A DNA stretch of 59,355 nt, taken from assembly GCF_009905605.1 (NCBI RefSeq), contig NZ_JAAAKZ010000025.1, positions 1 to 59,355 on the forward strand. The letters are read 5' to 3'. The notes beneath the pieces were generated by a model. It was not told where the DNA came from. It saw nothing but the letters and a program-made list of their open reading frames with translations, and made no database searches. This document shows, in pieces, positions 33,708 to 41,824 of the stretch. Source of the stretch: Runella sp. CRIBMP. GTDB taxonomy: Bacteria > Bacteroidota > Bacteroidia > Cytophagales > Spirosomataceae. Made by a program: the position numbers and the translations under genes. The stretch's first letter is position 1. Every line of letters starts with the position of its first letter.

Positions 33708-35501
33708 TTATTCATTTACCATACAAGCGCTGACTTTGTAAATTTTCCCGTCTGTTTTTGTAAAAATATACAATTCACCGTTTAGCCCCTCTCCCAATCG
33801 AGCGTCTGGTTTGGCATGGCCTGTGAGTTCTCGTAAAGTTATTAACTTCTCATCAAGCATAAGCTCCAATTCATGAATGGTGGCCTGCTGTCCGATGCGT
33901 AACTGATTATTTTCGACGTAGAAAATACGGCCATTGGCTATGTCACCGAAAACATACTTGCCTTTAAGCGACGGAATGCTGTTTGAAGAATACACATATC
34001 CCCCCGAAATGGCATTGCCTTCGTCGTGGTCGTATTGAGCTACTGGATAAGTATACTTGGTTGGAGGCTCATTTTTGGGTAACTGATACACCAAATTCAT
34101 TTTTCCGCGTGCGTTCATCACAAAAGTGCCTTCCCGCTCGGGCCATCCGTAATCAGCTCCTGGTTTGCCAATATTGATTTCTTCAATCTGGGTTTGGCCA
34201 ATATCAGTAATCAACATTTTACCATCTGGTGTCCAAATGATGCGATTGGGATTTCTAAAACCACGGCAATACACTTCACCAACCGCGCCTTTGACTTTAA
34301 CAAATGGATTTGACGCAGGAATTCCGTAGCGCCCGTTTTTACTATTTTTCCCTAATGGATTGATGCGTAATACGGAGCTCCAAACGTGCGTTTTATCATT
34401 GCATAAAAAAGCGAAACCATTTTCTGTAGCGCCCCCATCTCCCACTCCAATGTACAATAAACCATAGTCAGCACTCCCCGCCTTGGCTAAAGGATTGAAC
34501 GTAATTTCTTGTACTCCGTGGATGGGTGAAACCATGTTGACCCGCATCAGCTCACGACCTTTGCCCGAAAAAGAATTGGCATTAGGATTTTCCATTTTCC
34601 ATTCTCGGAGTACCCATTGTAAGGTTACTTTTATGGAGTCGGCGTAGCCAAAATCGGGCGTAGCAGCTTTTCCTTTTTCGGTATGGGTGGTGTAAAAAAG
34701 TCCATTACGGTAGAAATCAGGATGAAAAGCAAAGTTCCCAAATCCAGTCGCCAATCCTGGAGCGTGAATAAATTCAGGAATTTCTTTGGCAATATCCATA
34801 AACTCTACGAGTTGATTTTCAATTATTTCGTAGAGTTTCCCCCGCAAATCCACGATAAACAACCGGTCTTTTGCTCCCGCCAATTTCAACATCTTATTGA
34901 TTCTGGCCAAGGGCAATTTTGCCGCTGTGGGGGGAGCGGTAGTTAGGTAATCTAATTTTAAGTGTAATCCAGATTTTTCAATTTTCTTGGGGATTGGATT
35001 GCTCACAGGCGTTCCTAAATGACTCGAAACAGAAGCGGTAGTTTCAGTTTTTCGTTTGGAATTAATAAACGACATAATTGCCTTAATGTCGGCTTCTGGT
35101 AATGTTGTAAAGGCTGGCATTACCTGCTTATATTCATCAAAAAGCATAGAAGCACGGGCATCACCGCTACTAATCATCTCGGGGGCATTTTGGATAAACT
35201 TTTTTAGCCATTCTGAGGGCACTACGGTTGTTACGGTCGAAAGTTCAGGTCCGATGCCCTTCTGCAAAAAGTTATGACACGCCGAACAGTTGTTTTCAAA
35301 TAAAATCTGTCCTTTGGTAATTATTTTCTTATCGGTTGAATATTCGTCTTCAACTAATCTTTTTTGGGAGCTTTTCGAGGTTGTTTTATTTTCCCCTGCG
35401 TAGGAGGTCACGCCCAATAATGCGGTAAAAAATGATATAAAAATGAGCATTTTAGCTGGGTAAACCGAAGATATGAAAGCAGTGGGGTTGATAATTTTCA
35501 T
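33708..35501 (-). CDS. PQQ-dependent sugar dehydrogenase with N-terminal cytochrome c domain
   Basis: A 597-aa exported fusion. After a signal/membrane segment (about residues 15-35) comes a cytochrome c domain with haem motif NNCSACHNFLQKG and a Met ligand in KQVMPAFTTLP. A soluble glucose-dehydrogenase (GdhB)-type six-bladed propeller follows from about residue 190: GFGNFAFHPDFYRNG (catalytic His), IGVGDGGATENG (Ca-binding type), VYCRGFRNPNRIIW (Arg/Asn) and YGWPEREG. It oxidises aldoses to lactones and can pass electrons to its own haem. It could feed the aldonate enzymes at 50036-54215. An alternative start lies upstream at 35573, but the leader is better from ATG 35501. Confidence 0.88.
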   Translation of the reverse strand: MKIINPTAFISSVYPAKMLIFISFFTALLGVTSYAGENKTTSKSSQKRLVEDEYSTDKKIITKGQILFENNCSACHNFLQKGIGPELSTVTTVVPSEWLKKFIQNAPEMISSGDARASMLFDEYKQVMPAFTTLPEADIKAIMSFINSKRKTETTASVSSHLGTPVSNPIPKKIEKSGLHLKLDYLTTAPPTAAKLPLARINKMLKLAGAKDRLFIVDLRGKLYEIIENQLVEFMDIAKEIPEFIHAPGLATGFGNFAFHPDFYRNGLFYTTHTEKGKAATPDFGYADSIKVTLQWVLREWKMENPNANSFSGKGRELMRVNMVSPIHGVQEITFNPLAKAGSADYGLLYIGVGDGGATENGFAFLCNDKTHVWSSVLRINPLGKNSKNGRYGIPASNPFVKVKGAVGEVYCRGFRNPNRIIWTPDGKMLITDIGQTQIEEINIGKPGADYGWPEREGTFVMNARGKMNLVYQLPKNEPPTKYTYPVAQYDHDEGNAISGGYVYSSNSIPSLKGKYVFGDIANGRIFYVENNQLRIGQQATIHELELMLDEKLITLRELTGHAKPDARLGEGLNGELYIFTKTDGKIYKVSACMVNE

Positions 35502-35649
35502 TAGATAATAAAAATAGTTGATTGAAGTATGGATAAAAAAAGGACATTTCTTAATGAAAGAAGATTTAGCCAAAAATCTCCCGAAAACGATTGCAAGATA
35601 TTATTGGCGGCGTACAAGAATACTTGACATCATGCTTTACATACCTTCA

Positions 35650-35689
35650 AAAAAACAAAAAAGCTCTCTCGTTTAGGGAGAAAGCTTTC
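35650..35689 (-). terminator. Rho-independent terminator of the parAB operon
   Basis: On the minus strand: GAAAGCTTTCTCCC, a short loop, then GAGAGAGCTTTTTTG with a T-rich tail. One mismatch in the stem. It starts about 33 bp after the parB stop codon (35723). Confidence 0.8.
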
Positions 35690-35722
35690 AGTAGATGAGT
35701 GTGAAAATGAGGGGTTACGGTT

Positions 35723-36676
35723 TCAAATCAGTTGTTTTAGTTTCTCTGCCCATTCAATCAATTTATCAACATCTTTCATTCTAACATCCGATGAGGCTGT
35801 GATTTTCTCAAATGCTTTTCTCAGCATTTTTTTCGTTTCTTCTACCTGTGCTTTGGGCTTATTTTTTACGAATAGAGTCGTTTCTTTTTCAGTGAGTATA
35901 CCCTCTAGTTTCTCCGTTGAGTCAATGAGTTGGGTTTCCTGTGTCTTGGCTAATTTCTGAATATCAGCTTTACCAATCTTGATTTCACCGCTTAAAACCG
36001 CATTTTTAAGGTCATTATCTAGCTTATCAAGCCCTGCGGCAAATTCGGCGTCTCTTAGAATTGTATTTCTGCCAACTTTATATTCTTTGGCCAACTTTTC
36101 GGAGGTTGAAAGTGAATTTTTATCATAAGTCCCATTTTGGGAATTATGCTTTTCTCCGTCATTTTCACCATAAGTCCCACTCTGGGACTTATGGTCATTT
36201 CGGTCGTATTTACCTTTTTCAGTCTTCTCTAAATTATACCTGAGACCCCTAAAATAGGAAGTTTGTTGGGGGGTTAGGTTTCGACGACCCAACTGCAAAT
36301 CTATCATGTAGTCTTTTACCTCCTTAAGGGACAAAAAAGGCATCAACTGAACGTTGAAATTAATGTTTCGGGCGGTGCAAATACGATAGCGATTGTGCCC
36401 ATCTACCAATATGTAGGCGGGGGCATTGGGGGTGAGAGAAGAATCGTTAACCACCCCTTGAGTAGTTTCCCATAACAGTAGCGCGTCTTTACACCCGTTT
36501 TTAATGATATTTTGTTCCAGTTGATTAAGTTCATCCTCGGTAGGAGAGGGGATGAAACTGCGAAGTTCCTCTAAAATTTGAATGTTTTGCTTTATCTGTT
36601 CAGAAGTGATATAGCTGTTATTGAGTGCTTGTTTGGTTTTTTCGCCAATGGCGTTTTTGATGTTGAGCTTAGCCAT
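35723..36676 (-). CDS. parB: ParB/RepB-type partition protein
   Basis: A 317-aa centromere-binding protein. The N-terminal ParB/Srx-like domain (~35-140) has IPSPTEDELNQLEQNI and ILVDGHNRYRICTARNI with the GHNRYR box. The central HTH region (~180-225) includes SLSTSEKLAKEYKVGRNTIL, and a C-terminal helical segment follows. Between them, about residues 160-185, is a duplicated peptide (HKSQSGTYG and HNSQNGTYD). Its DNA forms two long palindromes (36124-36148, 36167-36195) that may be the parS site. It lies 7 bp after parA, the usual operon order, and is followed by a terminator. Confidence 0.92.
   Translation of the reverse strand: MAKLNIKNAIGEKTKQALNNSYITSEQIKQNIQILEELRSFIPSPTEDELNQLEQNIIKNGCKDALLLWETTQGVVNDSSLTPNAPAYILVDGHNRYRICTARNINFNVQLMPFLSLKEVKDYMIDLQLGRRNLTPQQTSYFRGLRYNLEKTEKGKYDRNDHKSQSGTYGENDGEKHNSQNGTYDKNSLSTSEKLAKEYKVGRNTILRDAEFAAGLDKLDNDLKNAVLSGEIKIGKADIQKLAKTQETQLIDSTEKLEGILTEKETTLFVKNKPKAQVEETKKMLRKAFEKITASSDVRMKDVDKLIEWAEKLKQLI
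36124..36195. promoter_or_regulatory. Two palindromes inside parB: candidate parS centromere
   Basis: Palindrome 1: CATAAGTCCCA (36124-36134), TTT, TGGGAATTATG (36138-36148), one mismatch. Palindrome 2: ACCATAAGTCCCA (36167-36179), CTC, TGGGACTTATGGT (36183-36195), perfect 13-bp arms. Centres are 45 bp apart. They share the core AAGTCCCA-N3-TGGGA. They encode an in-frame repeat in the linker before the HTH. Long spaced palindromes in or beside par operons are typical ParB targets; the function is inferred. Confidence 0.55.
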
Positions 36677-36683
36677 AGGGATA

Positions 36684-37640
36684 TTATTTTACAATTTGCA
36701 GATAATCAATAAACTCATTACAAAAATCACGGTAATTTTTCGCAGCCTCGGAGTTATCGGCAAATTTGGCAATGGGACGTTGTAAAATTTGTGATTTCTG
36801 AAAGTCTACTAGGTGTTTGATCTCTGTTTTAAAGACCCGAATCGGCACGTTCTCTTTCACGTTTTCTTTGATTCCGTCATGGACGCTGTTTTTCTTCACC
36901 ATTGTAAACACTATGCCATCAACCTTCAATTCTGAGTTGAGGTTCGTCTTCACCTCCATAACGCGCTGTAGAAGCGAATTAAGGCCCTTTACGGCCGACA
37001 TTTCGGGTAATAGTGTAATCAAACAGCTGTTGGATGCATTCATGGCCGAAATCGTCAGTTTATTGAGGGAGGGAGGGCAATCAATCAGTACGTATTCAAA
37101 TTCCGTAAGTAAAGGTTGGAGTTTGTTTTTTAGACGTAAGTCGCCACCAACACTCAAAATAAGTTGAATCTCGGCATCGGCAAGCTCAATATCAGAGGGG
37201 GATAGATAAAGATTTTCAGATATTTCAATGATGGGTAGTAGTTGAGCGTGGTTTAGCAGCGCATGGGCTACCTGCACTTCTGGATTTTCTACACCAAGAA
37301 TTTGACTGAGATTACCCTGTGGGTCTAGGTCGATAAGCAAGACTTTAAAACCTCTCCTAGCTAATGCTTCCCCTAATGAGGACGTTGTGGTTGTTTTTCC
37401 CACTCCCCCTTTGTGATTAATAATGGATATGACTCGGGCTTTTTCGTAAAGGGTGGATGAATAACCGTATTTGGTTAATATGGGGAAGAGCGCAGTCAGA
37501 TGTTTTTCTGCTAGATTACGTGAACCCGTGAGTGCTTGGGCAATGGTTCCCTTCGGAATTCCTGCTTCTTTCTCCAAAGCCGATACGGTGAGGGCGGGGT
37601 TATGCTTCAAAAAATTTTCTACTTCTTTTTGACTTATCAT
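36684..37640 (-). CDS. parA: ParA-family partition ATPase with N-terminal HTH
   Basis: A 318-aa protein. The N-terminal ~60 residues form an HTH (ALEKEAGIPKGTIAQALTGS), as in plasmid ParAs that repress their own operon (type Ia). The deviant Walker A motif IINHKGGVGKTTT (Lys77 and Lys82), LLIDLDPQGNLSQ and the Walker B-like YVLIDCPPSLNKL are all intact. It drives plasmid segregation with ParB (7 bp downstream). A minus-strand -7 box TATTTTTG lies 31-38 bp before the ATG. Confidence 0.95.
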   Translation of the reverse strand: MISQKEVENFLKHNPALTVSALEKEAGIPKGTIAQALTGSRNLAEKHLTALFPILTKYGYSSTLYEKARVISIINHKGGVGKTTTTSSLGEALARRGFKVLLIDLDPQGNLSQILGVENPEVQVAHALLNHAQLLPIIEISENLYLSPSDIELADAEIQLILSVGGDLRLKNKLQPLLTEFEYVLIDCPPSLNKLTISAMNASNSCLITLLPEMSAVKGLNSLLQRVMEVKTNLNSELKVDGIVFTMVKKNSVHDGIKENVKENVPIRVFKTEIKHLVDFQKSQILQRPIAKFADNSEAAKNYRDFCNEFIDYLQIVK

Positions 37641-37670
37641 ACGATTGTTGATTTTGTCATTATTTTTTTA

Positions 37671-37678
37671 CAAAAATA
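37671..37678 (-). promoter_or_regulatory. -7 box of the parAB promoter
   Basis: On the minus strand this reads TATTTTTG, an exact TAnnTTTG match, about 30 bp before the parA start codon. AT-rich inverted stretches around it could be the ParA operator, but no clean dyad is seen. Confidence 0.5.
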
Positions 37679-37825
37679 GTTAAAATAATAATGGTTAGTA
37701 AAAGTGTTTTGACAAAATGCGGTAAAAAGTAGTACAAGGTTTTGGATTTAAGGTCCAAAGCAGAATGTGGAAGTGAAAAGGGGGTAAACATGTGAAATAA
37801 TAAATAAAACTAATTTCTTAGTTGA

Positions 37826-37858
37826 CGCTCCAATCCATTTTTGAATGGAGCGATTTTT
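37826..37858 (+). terminator. Rightward hairpin with T-tract in the origin region
   Basis: CGCTCCA (37826-37832) pairs with TGGAGCG (37846-37852) around 13 bases that can form a smaller inner stem, then ATTTTTTG. It is a terminator shape for a rightward transcript, yet no rightward gene lies before it (parA is on the other strand). It may end a small RNA or shield the origin. Confidence 0.5.
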
Positions 37859-38029
37859 TGTTTTTTGTTTTGTTTTTTCTTGTCCCTTTTTTGTTTTTCC
37901 CTAGAAGAAAACTGCATTGATTTTGATTTGAAAAATTGGTTAAATTTTTATTTAGAAATTGATGATTAAAATATTGATGATTTAAGGGGCTTGCAACAAT
38001 CTGATTATGAGGTAGTTATTGGGTCTAAT

Positions 38030-38194
38030 TCTGTCAAAATGTAGTCTAATTCTGTCAAAATGTAGTCGAACTCTGTCAAAATGTAGTCGAACTCTGTCAA
38101 AATGTAGTCGAACTCTGTCAAAATGTAGTAATCTATTCTGTCAAAATGTAGTCGAATTCTGTCAAAATGTAGTCAAACTCTGTCATTAAAAATG
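38030..38194. repeat. Main iteron array (21-bp direct repeats)
   Basis: The unit core TCTGTCAAAATGTAGT starts at 38030, 38051, 38072, 38093, 38114, 38137 and 38158, with a broken eighth copy at 38179. The period is 21 bp except one 23-bp step (2-bp insertion before the sixth). Variable bases lie between cores (CTAAT, CGAAC). Extra copies lie at 38373, 38584 and 38605 and an inverted half at 38209-38220. These are the expected binding sites of the Rep_3 initiator downstream and its copy-number control. Confidence 0.93.
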
Positions 38195-38372
38195 TCAGAC
38201 AGAAATAGTTGACAGAATTAGAAGTCATTGGTTTTTTTGTTGTGTTCTCAGAATAACAATTTTAAATTTTAGGAGTGAAAAGTGATATTTTTTATTTTTT
38301 TTAAGAAGTTGTTGAATGTGCGTTAAAAAAAATGAATCACCCCAAATCTAGTTTATTGCGCAAAGTCCTAAT

Positions 38373-38388
38373 TCTGTCAAAATGTAGT
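38373..38388. repeat. Lone iteron
   Basis: A full TCTGTCAAAATGTAGT core, about 180 bp away from the main array, after the AT-rich stretch. Confidence 0.85.
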
Positions 38389-38583
38389 CGATAAATAACT
38401 AGAATTTTATATAAAACTTTGATTATCAAACAATTATATATGGTATTGATTTTGAGAAGATGATTTTTATCCTAAAAAGTATAAAAAATGAAGGTTTTAT
38501 GCGGGCAATTGTTCGCTAAAATGCGCTTTACAGTGAATAGAACGCGTTTTTTAGAGCTTTACTGCCTATATTTTAGTTCTAAT

Positions 38584-38620
38584 TCTGTCAAAATGTAGCC
38601 CAATTCTGTCAAAAAAACGC
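38584..38620. repeat. Promoter-proximal iterons before rep
   Basis: TCTGTCAAAATGTAGC (38584-38599) and, 21 bp on, TCTGTCAAAAAAACG (38605-38619), followed by a weaker TCTGACA at 38625. They lie 85-120 bp before the rep start codon, well placed for Rep autorepression. Confidence 0.75.
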
Positions 38621-38705
38621 AAATTCTGACACAGTTTTGTTTTGACATAAAAGATTTTTACCTTAGCTACCAGTAAGTAAAAAAGCAGTCAGCTTGTCCA
38701 AAAGA

Positions 38706-39653
38706 ATGAAATTAAAGCACTACAATCGACAGCCTAATGGGGCAATCATGACTCGTCAAAACTTTTCACTATTGGAAAAGCGCGTTTTTTACATCGTGAT
38801 GAACCAAATAACGGAAACGGATGCCGAATTAAAGCAGAATAAATATTTCAAAATACCCGCAAAACTCATCACTAATAATTATCGTCAGATGCTTGCAATG
38901 ACGCAATCATTGATGCGAAATTGTCAGATTTGGCTCCGAAATGATGATGAAAAAGAATTTAGCGCCTATAATGTTTTTTCATCCGCGAAGTACAGTGCCA
39001 AGGAAGGCGTGTTTGAAATTGGCGTTTCGTACGAAGTACTTCCTCACATTGCAAAAATAAAAAGTGGCTACACCGAATACGAGCTGGCGATTGCTTTGTC
39101 GCTCAACAAAACGTATTCTCAGCGATTGTACGAGATTCTTTCCCGCTGGAAAAACTTTAACGGTGGGGCTTGGTCTGAAATCGCGGTGGATGACCTTAGA
39201 GAGTTGATTTCTGCCACCGAAGAAACATACGATGATTTCGGACAATTTAAGCGGCGAGTGCTAGACCCAAGTCAGGAAGAAATCTCCGCCAAAACTGACC
39301 TCGCGTTTACTTACCAAATCCACAAAACAGGCCGCAAAGTCACCCATATATCTTTTTTGATTGTAACGCAAGAATCAAAAGCATTGGCCGAGTTGCAAGA
39401 AATACGGGATGAATTGGGGCAAATGTCGATGGACGACCGATGGAAATATTTTCAGGAACGCCTCGGGGCGTATGATTTTACCAAGTCACAGCAAAATAAA
39501 ATTGTGCAGGACGAAGAACTTGCCAACCGTTTTATCAACGCTGACATAGAAATACAAGCGGGCAAACGAAGTCCCAATAATCCAACCGCCTACATGGCGG
39601 TGGTGCTGGGATTTAGTGAAAACGGTAGGGTAAAAAAGACAAAATTGGGTTAG
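38706..39653 (+). CDS. repB: Rep_3-family replication initiator
   Basis: A 315-aa initiator with the two winged-helix layout of the Rep_3 superfamily. The N-terminal half has NFSLLEKRVFYIVMNQI and the later SLNKTYSQRLYEILSRWKNF segment, typical of iteron-binding Reps. The second half has AVDDLRELI, FKRRVLDPSQEEI and FTYQIHKTGRKVTHISFLI. The C-terminal ~80 residues are charged and less conserved. It lies directly downstream of the iterons. An in-frame TTG at 38694 would add four residues; ATG 38706 is preferred. It ends convergently with the Zn-dehydrogenase across a 17-bp stem. Confidence 0.93.
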   Translation: MKLKHYNRQPNGAIMTRQNFSLLEKRVFYIVMNQITETDAELKQNKYFKIPAKLITNNYRQMLAMTQSLMRNCQIWLRNDDEKEFSAYNVFSSAKYSAKEGVFEIGVSYEVLPHIAKIKSGYTEYELAIALSLNKTYSQRLYEILSRWKNFNGGAWSEIAVDDLRELISATEETYDDFGQFKRRVLDPSQEEISAKTDLAFTYQIHKTGRKVTHISFLIVTQESKALAELQEIRDELGQMSMDDRWKYFQERLGAYDFTKSQQNKIVQDEELANRFINADIEIQAGKRSPNNPTAYMAVVLGFSENGRVKKTKLG

Positions 39654-39690
39654 TATAAATGCTAAAATACAAGGTTTTTAAAATTGTTTT

Positions 39691-39736
39691 CTTTCAGATG
39701 GTTACGTTCTAAATATAGTACATAATCATCTGAAAG
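39691..39736. terminator. Bidirectional hairpin between rep and dehydrogenase genes
   Basis: The 17-base arm at 39691-39707 (CTTTCAGATG and on) pairs with 39720-39736 (...CATCTGAAAG), with two mismatches that become G-U pairs in RNA on one strand. The loop is 12 bases. It lies between two convergent genes (ends 39653 and 39747). Confidence 0.7.
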
Positions 39737-39746
39737 AGAGTAGCTT

Positions 39747-40766
39747 TTAATCAAATTCAACAACCGCTTTTATCACGCGTTCTTCGGGTGAATACAGTTT
39801 TGTAAAGGTTTCGTGCAGTGTGTCAAAGGCTAATCGGTGAGTGATGTACCCGTCGATGTTAACCAAGCCCGCCTTCAATAAGCGAATCAATTTTGTAAAA
39901 TCTGTAGCCACTGCATTTCTGGAAGATTTAAGGGTAATTTCTTTGCGGTGAAAGAGCGGGTCGTGGAAAACAACGTCACCGATAAAAAGGCCGATGTATA
40001 CAATTGTTCCGCCCTGTGCAACGTATTCGAAGCACTTTTGCATTGATTCTTTGTTGCCAGTGGCATCCAAAATCACCGTTGGTAAATCACCATTTAACAG
40101 TTCTTTAAGCGAATTTTCAACAACATCACTGAGTTTGATGCAGGAGACCGACGGAAACTTTTCGGCGATGTAATCCAATCGGTTTTGGTTCATATCCAAC
40201 ACCAGCACTTTGGCGGCTTTGAGCAAAGCCATCGCTACCGTTCCGATACCAATGGGGCCTGCACCCACTACCAGCACAATATCATCGGGTTGGATGTCGG
40301 CGCGCTCAACGGCATGACTGCCAATGGCCAAAGGCTCAATCATGGCAATCTGGTCGAGAGAGAGTTCATTGGCTGGAAAAACATGCTGGGCAGGGTAGCT
40401 GATGTATTCTTGCATGGCACCGTCTTCGTGGACCCCCAAAACACTCAGGGTACTGCCGCAATTGGTTTTGCCGCGTCGTACGGCCTGATCTATTTCCTTA
40501 TTGCGGTACGGCATCACGGCACACCTATCGCCTATTTTTAAGTGGGACACATTTTCTCCCAGGGCAATCACCTCGGCGGCGATTTCGTGCCCCAAAATTC
40601 TCGGATACGAAAAAAAAGGCTGGTTGCCTTTGTAGGCGTGGAGGTCGGTACCGCAAACTCCCAAGCGTTTCATTTTCAGCAAAACATCGTTTGGTGCAGG
40701 AGGTTGGGGTGCTTCTAATTCAATTTTTTTGAGAACTTCGGGTTGCTCTAATACAATTGCTTGCAT
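39747..40766 (-). CDS. Zinc-dependent alcohol/polyol dehydrogenase (MDR family)
   Basis: A 339-aa medium-chain dehydrogenase. Catalytic-zinc residues lie in GVCGTDLHAYKG (Cys) and ILGHEIAAEV (His-Glu). The Rossmann motif is VLVVGAGPIGIGTVA followed by VLVLDMNQNRLD (Asp suggests NAD). The structural-zinc loop keeps only one Cys (KTNCGSTLS), so that zinc is probably absent. Closest resemblance is to sorbitol, threonine or galactonate-type dehydrogenases. Its place beside the sugar module suggests oxidation of a free sugar or sugar alcohol. It is a single gene on the minus strand, with 266 bp of upstream DNA before the DUF1080 gene. Confidence 0.88.
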   Translation of the reverse strand: MQAIVLEQPEVLKKIELEAPQPPAPNDVLLKMKRLGVCGTDLHAYKGNQPFFSYPRILGHEIAAEVIALGENVSHLKIGDRCAVMPYRNKEIDQAVRRGKTNCGSTLSVLGVHEDGAMQEYISYPAQHVFPANELSLDQIAMIEPLAIGSHAVERADIQPDDIVLVVGAGPIGIGTVAMALLKAAKVLVLDMNQNRLDYIAEKFPSVSCIKLSDVVENSLKELLNGDLPTVILDATGNKESMQKCFEYVAQGGTIVYIGLFIGDVVFHDPLFHRKEITLKSSRNAVATDFTKLIRLLKAGLVNIDGYITHRLAFDTLHETFTKLYSPEERVIKAVVEFD

Positions 40767-41032
40767 ACGGATGAATGATAAACAGAAAGACCCTAAAAGA
40801 GCCTATCAGGGTTTGAAAAATGAATTTTGATTTTGGGTGTATTGAATTAGGGGCTTTAAATCTGCCGTAAATTACGGGCATTTTAATCATTTCAACAGCC
40901 TGTGATGAGTTCCTTTTTGTGAAATGGTTATTGGCTAAACAATCCTGATTGGCGATAAAAATTACTTCTATGATTCTTATAATTGGTTAGAAGTAGGTAA
41001 CTAATCCCTTTTCCAATTAAAAATCCGAAAGA

Positions 41033-41758
41033 ATGAACCAACCTAAAATGAAAAACTTCGCTTTTTTATCTCTTTTGTTGCTGGCGTTTAACGTAAGTTT
41101 TGGGCAACAAGCCCCTAATACACTCTCCAAAAATGAGAAAAAGCAAGGGGTAAAACTGCTCTGGGATGGTAAAACTACCAACGGATGGAGGGGCGCGGCT
41201 TTGGATAAATTTCCCGAAAAAGGATGGAAAATAAGCGATGGCGTCCTGAGCGTGGAGCCCTCCGAAGGCAAAGGTGGCGATATAGTGACCACCGAAGCCT
41301 ATAGCAATTTTGAGTTAAGCGTTGATTTCAAACTCACCGAAGGCGGCAATAGCGGGATTAAATACTTCGTTGACCCCAATCTGCCCAAGTCGGGGCTGGG
41401 GCTGGAATTTCAGCTACTGGATGATGACAAACACCCCGACGCCAAAAAAGGCCGCGACGGAAACCGAACCACCGCTTCTCTCTATGACATGATTCCTGCG
41501 GCAAAAGATAAGCCAGCCAGAAAAATAGGGGAGTGGAATACGGCAAAAATTGTGTCGAAAGGAAATCATACTGAGCACTGGCTCAACGGTGTCAAAGTAC
41601 TTGAATATGAGCGAAACAGCGATGATTACCGTCGGTTGATTGCGATGAGCAAATACAAAGATTTGCCTAATTTCGGTACGGGTGAGCGGGGCAGGATTTT
41701 GTTGCAATACCACGGCGATCAGGCGTTTTTTAGAAACATTAAAATTCGTCCTTTGTAA
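41033..41758 (+). CDS. DUF1080 (3-keto-disaccharide hydrolase-like) lipoprotein-sized secreted protein
   Basis: A 241-aa exported protein with signal peptide (about 1-25, NVSFGQ) and a single DUF1080 jelly-roll (concanavalin-like) domain. Evidence is [16 protein letters not shown] at the start, [35 protein letters not shown] and [22 protein letters not shown], a very typical ending. DUF1080 proteins hydrolyse 3-keto-glycosides in Bacteroidota. ATG 41048 (MKNFAFLSL) is an alternative start with a better leader. It is followed by an isomerase-like gene 66 bp downstream. Confidence 0.92.
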   Translation: MNQPKMKNFAFLSLLLLAFNVSFGQQAPNTLSKNEKKQGVKLLWDGKTTNGWRGAALDKFPEKGWKISDGVLSVEPSEGKGGDIVTTEAYSNFELSVDFKLTEGGNSGIKYFVDPNLPKSGLGLEFQLLDDDKHPDAKKGRDGNRTTASLYDMIPAAKDKPARKIGEWNTAKIVSKGNHTEHWLNGVKVLEYERNSDDYRRLIAMSKYKDLPNFGTGERGRILLQYHGDQAFFRNIKIRPL

Positions 41759-41824
41759 CATACCAAGCCGTAATAAAAAAGACGATTATTCCTTTTAACA
41801 TTGAGGCATTGACTAACAGAAGAT

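Larger units (their letters stand above)
37641..38705. other. Plasmid replication-origin region (about 1 kb, no protein gene)
   Basis: Between parA and rep there is no convincing coding sequence. From left to right it holds the parA promoter, a rightward hairpin terminator (37826-37858), AT/T-rich DNA, the main iteron array (38030-38194), an inverted iteron half (38209-38220), a very AT-rich segment (about 38221-38370) fit for strand opening, and lone iterons at 38373, 38584 and 38605 just before rep. No clear DnaA box was recognised. Confidence 0.8.

Noticed and set aside
38030-38194. Regular direct repeats that could look like a CRISPR array
   Set aside because: The conserved core is only about 16 bp with 5-bp variable gaps, there are no spacers of normal length and no cas genes, and the position before a Rep gene shows these are iterons.
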